The notes beneath the pieces were generated by a model. The model was not told the DNA's origin. It worked only from the letters and a program-made list of their open reading frames with translations, and searched no databases. DNA of 64,000 nt from Bacteroidota bacterium (GTDB taxonomy: Bacteria; Bacteroidota; Bacteroidia; Flavobacteriales_E; Vicingaceae): positions 31,394 through 95,393 of the forward strand of contig JABFGJ010000008.1 in the NCBI GenBank assembly GCA_013112545.1, in the 5' to 3' direction. A program made the position numbers and the translations under genes. This document shows positions 52,258 to 62,438 of the stretch, piece by piece; position 1 is the first letter of the stretch; every line of letters starts with the position of its first letter.

Positions 52258-53229
52258 ATGAAAGTAATCATTGATTTTATCCGTTTGGTTCGATTTCCAA
52301 ACTTAATCATCATCTTTTTAACGCAGTATGCCATTCGATTTGGAATTATACAGCCGTTTTTAAAACAAGTGGACTTAGACTTGTTTATGTCAGAAAAACT
52401 ATTCTTTTTATTAGCAGTTGCAACCATTTTAATTGCTGCCGCTGGTTATATCATCAACGATTATTTTGACATTAAACTCGATTTAATCAACAAACCCAAA
52501 AAACTAATCATTGGCAATAGTATTTCTAGAAGATATGCCATGCTTTGGCACACCCTTTTAAATATTGCCGGTATTGCCTTGGCTGCTTATGTTGCCATAG
52601 CAATTAAACATCCCTTATTGGTTTTTATACAAATTATTTGTTCCGCTTTATTGTGGTATTATTCTGTGAAATTCAAAAAGCAAGTATTGGTCGGAAATGT
52701 GCTTATTGCAGTACTAACCGCTTTAGTCCCATTTACCGCCGGTTATTACGAACTGGCTGTTATGTACGACACCATTGGTGAAAGTGTTTATGATACCAAT
52801 CTGAAATACATGTTATTCGACATGAAATATTTGCTGTATTGGATTATAGGCTATAGTGCTTTTGCCTTCTTATTGACCATGATTCGAGAAATTGCAAAAG
52901 ACATGGAAGACATTGAAGGCGATAAGGCCTTTAATTGTAAAACCCTTCCCATCGTACATGGAATAGACTTTTCTAAGCGCATTGCAATTGGCATTAGTGT
53001 TTTTACTTTCTTGTGGATTTTGAGTTTAGAATTCATGCAAGTCCTCTCTGGTGATTTCATCTCATTTGCTTATTTCACCTTTTTCATTTCTTTTCCTTTA
53101 ATATTTGTAATATATAGAACTGCAAAAGCTCAAACCAAAAAAGACTTCTTCATCATCAGCCAAAGTATTAAAGTGATTATGCTCTTGGGTATTTTATACA
53201 CCTTGGTTATTTATTTCTTTCAAACTTAA
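52258..53229 (+). CDS. UbiA-family prenyltransferase (geranylgeranylglycerol-phosphate type)
   Basis: The 323-residue protein has eight to nine helices and both Asp-rich motifs of the UbiA superfamily: YIINDYFDIKLDLINKP (first NDxxDxxxD) and REIAKDMEDIEGDKAFNCKTLPI (second, DxxDxxGD). They bind the prenyl diphosphate through Mg. The start LIRLVRFPNLIIIFLTQYAIRFG and this spacing resemble the Bacteroidota proteins annotated as geranylgeranylglycerol-phosphate geranylgeranyltransferase, but the true acceptor is untested. The ATG at 52258 is chosen because it directly follows a promoter box. The maf gene follows three bases downstream. Confidence 0.83.
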   Translation: MKVIIDFIRLVRFPNLIIIFLTQYAIRFGIIQPFLKQVDLDLFMSEKLFFLLAVATILIAAAGYIINDYFDIKLDLINKPKKLIIGNSISRRYAMLWHTLLNIAGIALAAYVAIAIKHPLLVFIQIICSALLWYYSVKFKKQVLVGNVLIAVLTALVPFTAGYYELAVMYDTIGESVYDTNLKYMLFDMKYLLYWIIGYSAFAFLLTMIREIAKDMEDIEGDKAFNCKTLPIVHGIDFSKRIAIGISVFTFLWILSLEFMQVLSGDFISFAYFTFFISFPLIFVIYRTAKAQTKKDFFIISQSIKVIMLLGILYTLVIYFFQT

Positions 53230-53232
53230 TAC

Positions 53233-53817
53233 ATGCCCCTCATATTAAACCCTAAAAACTACAACTTAATCTTAGCTTCTCAATCTCCTCGCAGAAAACA
53301 GTTGTTAGCAGACTTGGGTTATAGCTTTACGCAGCTTAGCAAAGACTTAGATGAAAGTTTTCCTGAAAACATGCCCATCAATAAAGTGGCTGAATATTTA
53401 GCTTGTAAAAAAGCAGATGGATTTAAAGCAGATTTAAAACCCAATGATTTATTAATCACTTCCGACACAACGGTTTGTTTGGCAAATGAAATTTTAAACA
53501 AAGCAAGCAACGAAGCTGAAGCTAAAACAATGCTTCAAAAACTTTCGGGCAAAAGCCATGAAGTGATTACAGGAGTTTGTCTATCGAGCATGGATAAGCG
53601 GATTTCTTTTTCTGTATCTACTAAAGTGTTTTTTAAATCATTAAGCAATTCGGAAATCGAGTATTACATTCAACATTTCAAACCTTTCGACAAAGCAGGT
53701 GCTTATGGCATTCAAGAATGGATTGGATTTATAGGCGTAGAAAAAATAGAAGGCTCTTATTTTAATGTCATGGGCTTACCTGTTAAGGAATTGCATGAAG
53801 CGATTGAACAGTTTTGA
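53233..53817 (+). CDS. maf: Maf-family nucleoside triphosphate pyrophosphatase
   Basis: The 194-residue protein is a full Maf protein: LILASQSPRRKQLLADLGY near 13-31, LITSDTTVC in the middle, KLSGKSHEVITGVCL and the end DKAGAYGIQEWIGFIGVEKIEGSYFNVMGLPV. Maf enzymes hydrolyse non-canonical or excess nucleotides (dTTP, UTP, m5UTP, depending on subtype), giving the monophosphate. It is probably co-transcribed with the UbiA-family gene three bases upstream. Confidence 0.95.
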   Translation: MPLILNPKNYNLILASQSPRRKQLLADLGYSFTQLSKDLDESFPENMPINKVAEYLACKKADGFKADLKPNDLLITSDTTVCLANEILNKASNEAEAKTMLQKLSGKSHEVITGVCLSSMDKRISFSVSTKVFFKSLSNSEIEYYIQHFKPFDKAGAYGIQEWIGFIGVEKIEGSYFNVMGLPVKELHEAIEQF

Positions 53818-53825
53818 GTTATCAT

Positions 53826-53833
53826 TATATTTG
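53826..53833 (+). promoter_or_regulatory. -7 promoter box of the secreted propeller-like gene
   Basis: TATATTTG, exact TAnnTTTG match, 17 bases before the ATG at 53851. Confidence 0.5.
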
Positions 53834-53850
53834 CTGCTTAAATCAATTCA

Positions 53851-55389
53851 ATGAAGACCTATTTTAAAGTATTAAGTATCATACTTATTTTTCCTTTTAT
53901 CGTTTCAGCTCAGATTAGTTCATCACTACATCATGTAAAAAGCAGTTCACTTACTTTTAATTCAGGGAAAAACGTTCCAATTCTACTCGCTAGTTATAAT
54001 CAAAGAGTACATAATTTTAGTTTTGACGGAAAATACCTTACAACCCAATTAAGAGGCTACAGGGGTAATACACAAGGATTAAAAGACAAAGGGTCTGTCG
54101 TTCGATACGACCTAATCAATAATCAATCAAATTTTGATTTTAAATTTTCATATAAATATGAAAGTTTTCTATTTTCCAAAGGATATACAATCTATTATAC
54201 AGCCACAGACAGCTATATGCTGAACAATGAAAATGGAAAAAATAAATATAAAATGGATCACAATATTTATATCATTGATTCTACTAAACAAATTGGCATG
54301 GGGTATAAAATCGATGAATTCCCAAGTAACATCAACCGCTTAGAAGGAATTGATTTAGCTTCAGGCACAAAAATTTGGGAAAGAAATATCAACCGTGATT
54401 ATGGATGGAATGACTCTTACTCATTAAATGACTCCACATATCTAATAATTTCTTCTGGTTTACACACTGTAAATCCTAATACAGGTAAAGGCTGGTCATA
54501 CGATGCAAAAACAGGAAATTACGGTGCAGCAAATGCTTTTAATGTGGGGTTAAAAGTTGGAACATTAGTCGCTGTTGGTCTTGTTGGCTTCGTAATATTA
54601 GGCCCTTCAATAGACATTAATCAGCGCTCATGCTCGTGTTCCAACGCATTAATTGTAGATAATAATATCTTCTTTTCTTCTTTTAAGAAATTAGCGAAAC
54701 TAAATAAAAAGACAGGTGAGCTTAGCTGGGAAATTGACATTCCAAAAAATGGAGAAACTAAGCTTTGGATTCAGAATAATGAATTGTATTTACTAAATAC
54801 TGGTAAAATCATGAAGGGCACAACTGAAGCAAATTACAGCGAACCTTATTTTGCGAGATACAATATTGAAAATGGAGATCAAATAGCATCTATAGAATTA
54901 CAAGATAATCTAAACAGACTTGTTGATTATCGCATAAATGAAGATACGGCAACTTTTGTGTTTAACAATCAAATCAAGCGTTATTTTGTTTCTACAAATG
55001 AACTTATTGACCAACATAAAATTAACGTTTATACTAGCGGTTATTTATTAGGTTTTCCAAATAAACAATACTATCATTTTCAGAAGGAGCAGTTTAATCC
55101 AATAAAAGAAGACAGTACTTTTCTAATGCTCTTTAATTATGGTAGTATTAAAAAAATAAATCACAAATACGAAGTAAAAGAAAGCATTGAAAAAGAAGAA
55201 CTATTTGAACCTATTTTGTCGTTTAAAAATTACCAAGTATTGAGTAACCAAACAGATACTTATCTAATAAACAGTGAAAACGAAATAATTTATGGTCCTT
55301 TTAAACAGGAAAATATCAAATTTGAAAACAACAGATTAATGTACTCAAATGGAATTCAATTAATTGTATTCCCTACAGGTTTGTTTTAA
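53851..55389 (+). CDS. Secreted protein with PQQ-like/BamB-like propeller repeats
   Basis: The 512-residue protein starts with a signal peptide (LSIILIFPFIVSAQ). Repeats such as GIDLASGTKIWERNI and AKLNKKTGELSWEIDI have the W-containing turn of PQQ/BamB-type beta-propeller blades. A hydrophobic stretch near 228-248 (GTLVAVGLVGFVILG) and a CSCSNALIVDNNIFF block interrupt the propeller. No enzymatic residues can be named; a binding or scaffold role outside the cytoplasm is likely. It has its own promoter. Confidence 0.6.
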   Translation: MKTYFKVLSIILIFPFIVSAQISSSLHHVKSSSLTFNSGKNVPILLASYNQRVHNFSFDGKYLTTQLRGYRGNTQGLKDKGSVVRYDLINNQSNFDFKFSYKYESFLFSKGYTIYYTATDSYMLNNENGKNKYKMDHNIYIIDSTKQIGMGYKIDEFPSNINRLEGIDLASGTKIWERNINRDYGWNDSYSLNDSTYLIISSGLHTVNPNTGKGWSYDAKTGNYGAANAFNVGLKVGTLVAVGLVGFVILGPSIDINQRSCSCSNALIVDNNIFFSSFKKLAKLNKKTGELSWEIDIPKNGETKLWIQNNELYLLNTGKIMKGTTEANYSEPYFARYNIENGDQIASIELQDNLNRLVDYRINEDTATFVFNNQIKRYFVSTNELIDQHKINVYTSGYLLGFPNKQYYHFQKEQFNPIKEDSTFLMLFNYGSIKKINHKYEVKESIEKEELFEPILSFKNYQVLSNQTDTYLINSENEIIYGPFKQENIKFENNRLMYSNGIQLIVFPTGLF

Positions 55390-55403
55390 TGGCAATCATT
55401 AAT

Positions 55404-56822
55404 CTATTCCCAAATCTTTCCTGGATTCAATATCCCATTTGGATCAAATGTATTTTTAATGGCTTTTTGTAAATCCAACTCGCGCTCAGTAAACATGATC
55501 GACATGTATTCCTTTTGAACCAATCCAATTCCATGTTCTCCAGAAATGGTACCACCAAGTTTTTTGCACAATTCAAAGATTTCTTTAATTCCTTCTTTCA
55601 GTTTTCCATTCCAATCTTCATCGCTCATCTCCCCTTTCAGTATATTGACATGTAAGTTGCCATCGCCTGCATGGCCGTAACACACCGATTTAAATCCATA
55701 TCGTTTCCCAATCTCCTTTACACCTTTTAGCAATTCGGGCAATTCAGCTCGTTTAACTACGGTATCTTCTTCTTTGTAAATGGAATTTGCTTTTACAGCT
55801 TCACCCAAACTTCTTCGCAATTTCCACAGTTTATCTTTTTGCGCTTGTGAATCGGCAAACAAGATTTCGCCACAGTCATATTGTTGTAATAATTCAAATA
55901 TTAGTTCAGCTTCAGCAGACATCACATCTAAATTATTTCCGTCTAACTCTATTAATAAATGCGCTTGTATATCTGCTTCTATGTCCAATTCAATTCCCGA
56001 AATATATTTTTGAGCAAACTCCAAAGCATCACGTTCCATAAATTCTAAACCCGACGGAATTATACCCAAATGAAAAATGGCTGAAACAGCTTCACAAGCT
56101 TCTGCGGCACTTCGGAAAGGAGCTAACATTAAAATATCGTGTTTGGGCAAAGGCAACAATCGAAAAACTGCTTTAGTTATCACCCCTAAAGTTCCTTCGC
56201 TGCCCACAAGCAATTGAGTTAAATTCAAGCCAGTTGCGTTTTTCAGTACATTCGCTCCCGTCCATATTATGGAGCCATCGGCTAAAACCACTTCCAGATT
56301 TAATACATAATCATTAGTTACTCCATATTTTACAGCTTTAGGGCCTCCACTATTTTCGGCTAAATTGCCACCGATAAAACAACTTCCTTTGCTCGCTGGG
56401 TCAGGTGGATAAAACAAACCTTTTTCAGCAACTGCTTCTTGAAAAACTTGAGTAATAAGTCCTGGTTCTACCGTTGCCTGAAAATTCCGCTCATCAATAT
56501 CTAGAATTTGATTAAACCGCTCCATGCTTAACAAAACTCCGCCATAAATTGGCAATGCGCCTCCACTTAATCCAGTCCCTGCCCCTCTTACAGTAACAGG
56601 AAAACACTTTTCATTGCAAATTTTTAAAATAGCCGAAATTTGATTGACATCAGAAGGTATGATAACTACAGAAGGCAAAAAATGATAATCTTCGGTGTAA
56701 TCGTGATCATATTTTCTGCGATCTTCTTTATTTATAAGCACATATTCATCACCAACTATAGCCTGAAAAGCTTTGATGTTCCATTCTTCGATTGCATTAA
56801 AGCTCAAAGTTCCATTCATCAT
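55404..56822 (-). CDS. FAD-linked D-lactate/glycolate oxidase (GlcD-like)
   Basis: The 472-residue protein has the FAD_binding_4 domain (VTVRGAGTGLSGGALPIYGG near 77-96, DPASKGSCFIGGNLAENSGG near 146-165) and the FAD-oxidase_C domain ending CYGHAGDGNLHVNIL and GTISGEHGIGLVQKEYM, with the metal-binding histidines. It belongs to the GlcD/DLD/Dld2 group, which oxidises D-2-hydroxy acids to keto acids. D-lactate and glycolate cannot be told apart. No GlcE/GlcF partner lies nearby. A second ATG three bases downstream (56819) may be the start. Confidence 0.9.
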   Translation of the reverse strand: MMNGTLSFNAIEEWNIKAFQAIVGDEYVLINKEDRRKYDHDYTEDYHFLPSVVIIPSDVNQISAILKICNEKCFPVTVRGAGTGLSGGALPIYGGVLLSMERFNQILDIDERNFQATVEPGLITQVFQEAVAEKGLFYPPDPASKGSCFIGGNLAENSGGPKAVKYGVTNDYVLNLEVVLADGSIIWTGANVLKNATGLNLTQLLVGSEGTLGVITKAVFRLLPLPKHDILMLAPFRSAAEACEAVSAIFHLGIIPSGLEFMERDALEFAQKYISGIELDIEADIQAHLLIELDGNNLDVMSAEAELIFELLQQYDCGEILFADSQAQKDKLWKLRRSLGEAVKANSIYKEEDTVVKRAELPELLKGVKEIGKRYGFKSVCYGHAGDGNLHVNILKGEMSDEDWNGKLKEGIKEIFELCKKLGGTISGEHGIGLVQKEYMSIMFTERELDLQKAIKNTFDPNGILNPGKIWE

Positions 56823-56900
56823 GAAATAATTTATTTCTTTTTAATTTATCTTTAAATTCGGCTCTTTAAAATTATCGAGAACTAAAGGATATAAAAACCT

Positions 56901-59156
56901 ATGTTAAAAAAAATATTCACAATCAGCAGCTTATTAATTGCAGCTGCTGTGTTGCCCTTAAGTGCACAAACAAATCTAAAAGACGCAAAACTTAAAACAG
57001 AACAAGAAAACGAAGTTAAAACCAATGACTTAACTAGACCAAAGGTTGATATAACTCTAGCTGATATTTGGAAAGATTATAAGTTTTACAGCAAAAGCGT
57101 AAGCGGATTAAATTCGATGAACGATGGTTTGCATTATACGGTTTTAGAAAATGGCGAAAATGGAAAAAGCATTGTTAAATACGCATACAGTACAGGAGAA
57201 AAAGTAGCAGTACTTGTCGATGCGAAAGATTTAAGCATCGATGGTAAAAACTTATCCATAGATGCCTATGAATTTTCTGCAGATGAAAACAAAGTATTAA
57301 TTGCTACAGAGAAAGAAAGCATTTATCGTAGATCATGGAAAGCTAGGCATTTTATATATGACATAACTGACAAGACTACTTTGCAACTTAGCGAAGGAGA
57401 TAAAGAGATGTACGCTAGTTTTTCACCTTCTGGAAGTAAAGTGGCTTATGTAAAAGCAAACAATCTATTTTATAAAGATTTTACCAATGGAAATGAAATT
57501 CAAGTTAGTAAAGATGGAGAATACAACCACATTATAAACGGAGCATCCGATTGGGTATATGAAGAAGAGTTAGAGCTTTCTAAAGCCTTTGAATGGTCGC
57601 CTAACGGTGGAAGTATTGCTTTTTATAGATTCGACGAATCGGCTGTAAAACAATGGAATATGAAAATGTATGATGGACTATATCCATCTGAAACTCGATT
57701 TAAATATCCAAAAGCAGGTGAAGAAAATGCTAAGGTTGCAATTAAAATATACCACTTAAAAAATCAACAAACCGTTTCAGTTAAAATTTCAAACGACTAC
57801 GAATATTTACCTTCAATACAGTGGACACACAATCCTAATGAATTAGCTGTAATGAGTACTAACAGACATCAAAACGAATTGCATATAAATTTAGTAGATG
57901 CCAAAAGTGGAGAAAGCCAAAGTATTCATAAAGAAACGAGCGACACCTACATTGAAATGCCTTTTGATGTTTACTTTACAAAAGATCAAAATAATTTCAT
58001 CATACAAAGTGAAAAAAGTGGATATAGACACCTTTACATGTATAATATGAAAGGCGAATTAACCAATCAAATTACCAAAGGAAATTGGCCTGTCACCAAG
58101 TTTTATGGTTATGACGAAACTACTGGACTGTTGTATTTTCAATCTGCAGAAAGCTCTCCGATGAATCGAGATGTTTATCGGATTGGAAAAACAGGAAAGG
58201 GCAAAACTAAATTATCAGAAAAAGAAGGTACTAACGATGCTGATTTTAGCAATGGATTTAAATATTTCATAAACTATTACACCAATGCAAACACACCCAA
58301 CTACATCACACTTAATGGAATAGATGGCAGTGTAATTCGTATTTTAGAAGATAATGAGAAATTGAACAATCATTTGAAAAGGTATAATATGAGTGAAAAA
58401 ACATTTTTCAATTTTAAAACTTCCGAAGGTGTTGTTTTAAATGCTTGGAAAATATTGCCTCCAAATTTTGATAAAAATAAAAAGTATCCAGTATTCTTGA
58501 CTATTTACGGAGGCCCTGGTTCACAAACAGTAACCAATGCTTGGGGTGGTCAAAATTACTTTTGGCATCAATTATTAGCTGAAAAGGGCTATATCGTTGT
58601 ATCGGTGGACAATAGAGGAACTGGCGCTCGTGGTGTTGAATTTAAGAAAGTAACCTACAAGCAATTAGGAAAATACGAAACTGAAGACCAAATAGAAGCA
58701 GCGAAATACTTTGCTAGCCTACCTTACGTAAACTCTAAGCGAATAGGAGTTCAAGGCTGGAGTTATGGTGGATACATGTCTTCTTTATGTTTATTGAAAG
58801 GTGCCGCTTATTTTAAGGCGGCAATTGCAGTTGCACCAGTAACCAATTGGAGGTATTATGACTCAATTTATACCGAAAGATACATGCAAACACCCCAAGA
58901 AAACGAAACAGGCTATGATGATAACTCGCCAATAAACCATGTAGAGAAATTAGAAGGCAAGTATTTATTAGTCCATGGAACGGCAGATGACAATGTGCAT
59001 TTTCAAAACACAACAGAAATGATAAATGCCTTAGTGAAAGCAGATAAGCAATTTGATTTAGCCATTTATCCGAATAAGAATCATGGAATTTATGGTGGAA
59101 ATACGAGGTATCATTTGTATAAAAAAATGACTGATTTTCTTTTAGAAAATTTATAA
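56901..59156 (+). CDS. Dipeptidyl peptidase IV-type S9 serine peptidase
   Basis: The 751-residue protein has a signal peptide (SSLLIAAAVLPLSAQ), an N-terminal eight-bladed propeller (about 60-480) with VYEEELELSKAFEWSPNG (the Glu pair that holds the substrate amino terminus, as in DPP4), and a C-terminal alpha/beta-hydrolase. The catalytic triad can be placed: Ser621 in GWSYGGYMS, Asp696 in GTADDNVHF, His728 in NKNHGI. It removes X-Pro or X-Ala dipeptides from the N-termini of peptides, in the periplasm or outside. It precedes a POT transporter that could take up the products. Confidence 0.95.
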   Translation: MLKKIFTISSLLIAAAVLPLSAQTNLKDAKLKTEQENEVKTNDLTRPKVDITLADIWKDYKFYSKSVSGLNSMNDGLHYTVLENGENGKSIVKYAYSTGEKVAVLVDAKDLSIDGKNLSIDAYEFSADENKVLIATEKESIYRRSWKARHFIYDITDKTTLQLSEGDKEMYASFSPSGSKVAYVKANNLFYKDFTNGNEIQVSKDGEYNHIINGASDWVYEEELELSKAFEWSPNGGSIAFYRFDESAVKQWNMKMYDGLYPSETRFKYPKAGEENAKVAIKIYHLKNQQTVSVKISNDYEYLPSIQWTHNPNELAVMSTNRHQNELHINLVDAKSGESQSIHKETSDTYIEMPFDVYFTKDQNNFIIQSEKSGYRHLYMYNMKGELTNQITKGNWPVTKFYGYDETTGLLYFQSAESSPMNRDVYRIGKTGKGKTKLSEKEGTNDADFSNGFKYFINYYTNANTPNYITLNGIDGSVIRILEDNEKLNNHLKRYNMSEKTFFNFKTSEGVVLNAWKILPPNFDKNKKYPVFLTIYGGPGSQTVTNAWGGQNYFWHQLLAEKGYIVVSVDNRGTGARGVEFKKVTYKQLGKYETEDQIEAAKYFASLPYVNSKRIGVQGWSYGGYMSSLCLLKGAAYFKAAIAVAPVTNWRYYDSIYTERYMQTPQENETGYDDNSPINHVEKLEGKYLLVHGTADDNVHFQNTTEMINALVKADKQFDLAIYPNKNHGIYGGNTRYHLYKKMTDFLLENL

Positions 59157-59211
59157 TAGCTATATGTCATCTAAATAATTTATTTTTATGAAAATTTAAT
59201 CACAATTTAAT

Positions 59212-60726
59212 ATGAGCGAAGAACAACAAGCAAACAGTAATGTAGCTGAAAAAATGGAAGGGCAACCAAGAGGTTTAATGACGCTTTTCTTTTCTGAAAT
59301 GTGGGAAAGGTTCTGTTATTACGGAATGCGAACTTTATTAACACTTTATTTGGTAAAATCCCTTTTAAAAGGTGATGCAGAAGCATCTTTAATTTATGGA
59401 GCATACACAGGACTGGTTTATGCTGCACCTATTTTAGGTGGTAAAATGGCCGACAAATATTTAGGATATCGCTATGCAGTAATGCTTGGTGCGATTCTGA
59501 TGGCTATTGGTGAATTTTTAATTTTAGGAGGAAGTGAACATATGCTGTTAATTGGTATGGGTGCTTTAATTATTGGTAATGGCTATTTCAAAGCTAATAT
59601 TTCAACCATCGTTGGAAAATTATATCGCGATAATGATCCACGAAGAGATTCTGGTTTTACTATTTTTTATATAGGTATTAATATCGGAGCACTTTTAGCT
59701 ACTACTGTAGTTGCCTATGTTGGAGAAACCTATGGATTTAAATATGGATTCGGATTAGCAGGTATTGGTATGCTAATGGGATTAATTATTTTTTATACCG
59801 GTAGAGACAATTATGCTGCAGCTGAAGGATTGGAAATAACAGAAGCTGGTAAAAAGAAAGTTCTTGGTCCTTTAAGCATGGTGCATGTTATCACGTTTGG
59901 GTCTTTATTACTGATTCCATTGTGTTATATTTTAATACAGCAAAACGAACTAATGGACTACATATTAGTTGGTCTTTTCATTTTTATTGCTATTAGCATG
60001 ATTATGGCCGGTATGAAGGAAGATAAAGAAAAAGGTACTGTTATCTGGAAAGATCGAATGATAGCTTTAATTATCTTTATGATTATCAACATTACTTTTT
60101 GGGCTTGTTTCGAGCAAGCAGGAACATCTTTAACCTTGTTTGCCGATAGAAATGTGGATCGAGTTATGTTTGGTTGGGAAATGCCTGCTTCTATGACTCA
60201 ATTCTTTAATCCATTTTTTATCATCACATATGGTTCTATCTTCTCTGTAATGTGGGTTAAACTTGCTAAAATAGGTAAAAACCCTAGTATTCCTATGAAA
60301 TTTGCATTGGGTATTTTTCAATTAGGAATTGGATTCTTAGTTACTTTAATTGGATTACAATTTGCTAATGAAGCTTTTCAAGTTCCAATTTTAACATTAG
60401 TATTTCTTTACATGTTGCACACTACAGGTGAGTTGTTTTTATCACCTATTGGATTATCAATGGTAACAAAGTTATCACCCCAAAGTTTTTCAGGAACTGC
60501 TATGGGAGCTTGGTTTTTAAGCTTTGCCATTGCCAATTATGTAGGTGGTAAAATCGCTGCCATGACAGGAGGACATAGTGAATCTGGGGCGGCTCTATCT
60601 GTAGAAGAAGGTTTAAATAATTATACTGAGATATTCTCTACTATTGGTTTTGTTCTTTTAGGAATTGCTTTAGTTATAGCTTTATTCAACAAACCACTTA
60701 AAAAACTAATGCACGGTGTAGAATAA
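59212..60726 (+). CDS. POT-family proton-coupled peptide transporter
   Basis: The 504-residue MFS protein with about 14 helices starts with the POT signature: LMTLFFSEMWERFCYYGMRTLLTLYLVK (E-x-x-E-R-F-x-Y-Y-G) near 25-50. The second family motif GYFKANISTIVGKLY appears near 123-137, and NPFFIITYGSIF in helix 7. It imports di- and tripeptides with protons. Lying behind the DPP-IV gene, it probably takes up its dipeptide products. A strong terminator follows. Confidence 0.95.
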   Translation: MSEEQQANSNVAEKMEGQPRGLMTLFFSEMWERFCYYGMRTLLTLYLVKSLLKGDAEASLIYGAYTGLVYAAPILGGKMADKYLGYRYAVMLGAILMAIGEFLILGGSEHMLLIGMGALIIGNGYFKANISTIVGKLYRDNDPRRDSGFTIFYIGINIGALLATTVVAYVGETYGFKYGFGLAGIGMLMGLIIFYTGRDNYAAAEGLEITEAGKKKVLGPLSMVHVITFGSLLLIPLCYILIQQNELMDYILVGLFIFIAISMIMAGMKEDKEKGTVIWKDRMIALIIFMIINITFWACFEQAGTSLTLFADRNVDRVMFGWEMPASMTQFFNPFFIITYGSIFSVMWVKLAKIGKNPSIPMKFALGIFQLGIGFLVTLIGLQFANEAFQVPILTLVFLYMLHTTGELFLSPIGLSMVTKLSPQSFSGTAMGAWFLSFAIANYVGGKIAAMTGGHSESGAALSVEEGLNNYTEIFSTIGFVLLGIALVIALFNKPLKKLMHGVE

Positions 60727-60749
60727 AATCACAGCGCATATAATATTTA

Positions 60750-60781
60750 AAAAAGCTCCTTGTTTTTCAAGGAGTTTTTTT
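60750..60781 (+). terminator. Rho-independent terminator after the POT gene
   Basis: CTCCTTG (60756-60762) and CAAGGAG (60768-60774) form a stem extended by A/T runs, with a 5-base T loop and a T tract to 60781. Confidence 0.88.
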
Positions 60782-60830
60782 ATGAAATAAATACTGTACT
60801 ATACTTAGTATTTGTATCTTGTTCGCCAAT

Positions 60831-62411
60831 ATGAAAAAATCAATACTAGCTTGCATCTTCACTGCATTTTTTTGCACTTTGGCTATAAGTCAGAACCTAA
60901 AAAAAGATATCGAATTAAAATTTGGTCCTGCTTTTAAGATAAATAAGAAAACTAACCTCTTGGATATCATTCCTCTTGATAATGGAGAGTTTATAACCAT
61001 AGAGGTCTATGGTCGTTCAGGTAATGGAGACTTTGAATTCATTCATTTTAATACAAATATGCAAGAACTGAATCGAGGAAGAATTGAGTTAAAAGTTGAT
61101 GATGAAATGCATAGATATGAACAGCTTATCTATGAAAATGGCGATTTGTATTTATTCACTTCTCTAGGAAACTCCAAAGAAGATTACTCGCGCTTATACT
61201 TTCAAAAAATTGATTTAAAAACACTCAGCACTAACAAGATTATCACTCAAGTTGACGAAGCCTATTCAAAAAAGGGTTACTCCCCATTTTCGCTAACCTT
61301 TTCGCCTGACAAATCTAAAATGCTAGTATATAAAGTAAACTCCGGTGATCGAAAAGAAAAAATCAGTTATGGGGTCAAGGTTTTAGATGTAACTAGCAAC
61401 TTCACCGAACTGTGGAAGCAAGATTTAGAATCTGATTACAGCGATGAATTGGAAGACATTGAGAAAATTAGAGTGAGTAACGAAGGTGATATTTATTTGC
61501 TTTCAATTCAGTATAAAGAAAAAAGAAGAGCCAAAAAAGACGGTGAGGCAAATTATATCTATATGCTAAAAGAATACAGTAAAGATGGCGACAGAGTCAA
61601 CCAATTCCCTATTTCATTGCAAGGTGAATTTATAACTGACATGACCATCGGTTTAAATGGAAACAATGAAATTGTTTGCACTGGTTTTTACTCAACTATA
61701 GGTACTTATGGCATTAAAGGCTGTTATTACATGTTGCTTGATGCCAAAACAAAAACGATTAAAAAAGAAAGTAAAAAAGAATTCAGTTTTGATTTTTTGA
61801 CAGCTAATTTAAGTGAGCGCAAAACAAAAAAAGCTGAGAAAAGAAAAGAAAAAGGGAAAGATATAGAATTGGCCAATTATATATTGGGAGATATTGTTTT
61901 ACGAGAAGATGGAGGTGTTATTCAAGTTGCTGAATGTTACTACATTACATCAACCTCTTATACCGACGGAAACGGAATGCGCCACACATCATATCAACAC
62001 CATTTTGATGACTTAATTGTCATCTCTATTTCGCCTAGTGGAGATATAGATTGGACTAGAAAAATTCGAAAATCACAAACTGCACCAGATAGTTATAACA
62101 AATATGCCTCTTATCATTTAAAAGTTAATGGCGATAAAATGTATTTCTTTCACAATGGCAATGCAGAAAACTTATTGCTTGGCGAAAAAGAAGCAGTTAA
62201 AGGCTGGACCTTAGGTAAAAAGGGGTGTGGAATTATCACTGAAATAACTAGCGAAGGATACATGCGAAATGATATTTTTATTGATGTAGCTGGTTATGGA
62301 CTAATCACTTACATTAGAAATTCGACGAATTTTGATAATAATGAAGTGATGTTTTTTGGTACTTATAAGAAAACAAACAAATACTTTAAAGTTATACTTC
62401 CAGGAGATTAA
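60831..62411 (+). CDS. Secreted hypothetical protein
   Basis: The 526-residue protein has a signal peptide (SILACIFTAFFCTLAISQ). An in-frame TTG at 60819 is open, but the ATG at 60831 gives the natural signal start, so I choose it. The body is beta-rich with weak propeller-like repeats (GEFITIEVYGRSGNGDFEFIHFN; NGDLYLFTSLGNSKEDYSRLYFQK) and a charged stretch near 325-345 (SERKTKKAEKRKEKGKD). Similar long exported proteins occur across Bacteroidota without a known function. It has no sorting domain or catalytic motif that I can see. Confidence 0.65.
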   Translation: MKKSILACIFTAFFCTLAISQNLKKDIELKFGPAFKINKKTNLLDIIPLDNGEFITIEVYGRSGNGDFEFIHFNTNMQELNRGRIELKVDDEMHRYEQLIYENGDLYLFTSLGNSKEDYSRLYFQKIDLKTLSTNKIITQVDEAYSKKGYSPFSLTFSPDKSKMLVYKVNSGDRKEKISYGVKVLDVTSNFTELWKQDLESDYSDELEDIEKIRVSNEGDIYLLSIQYKEKRRAKKDGEANYIYMLKEYSKDGDRVNQFPISLQGEFITDMTIGLNGNNEIVCTGFYSTIGTYGIKGCYYMLLDAKTKTIKKESKKEFSFDFLTANLSERKTKKAEKRKEKGKDIELANYILGDIVLREDGGVIQVAECYYITSTSYTDGNGMRHTSYQHHFDDLIVISISPSGDIDWTRKIRKSQTAPDSYNKYASYHLKVNGDKMYFFHNGNAENLLLGEKEAVKGWTLGKKGCGIITEITSEGYMRNDIFIDVAGYGLITYIRNSTNFDNNEVMFFGTYKKTNKYFKVILPGD

Positions 62412-62438
62412 TCTTTAACGTTTATTATTAACCATTTC

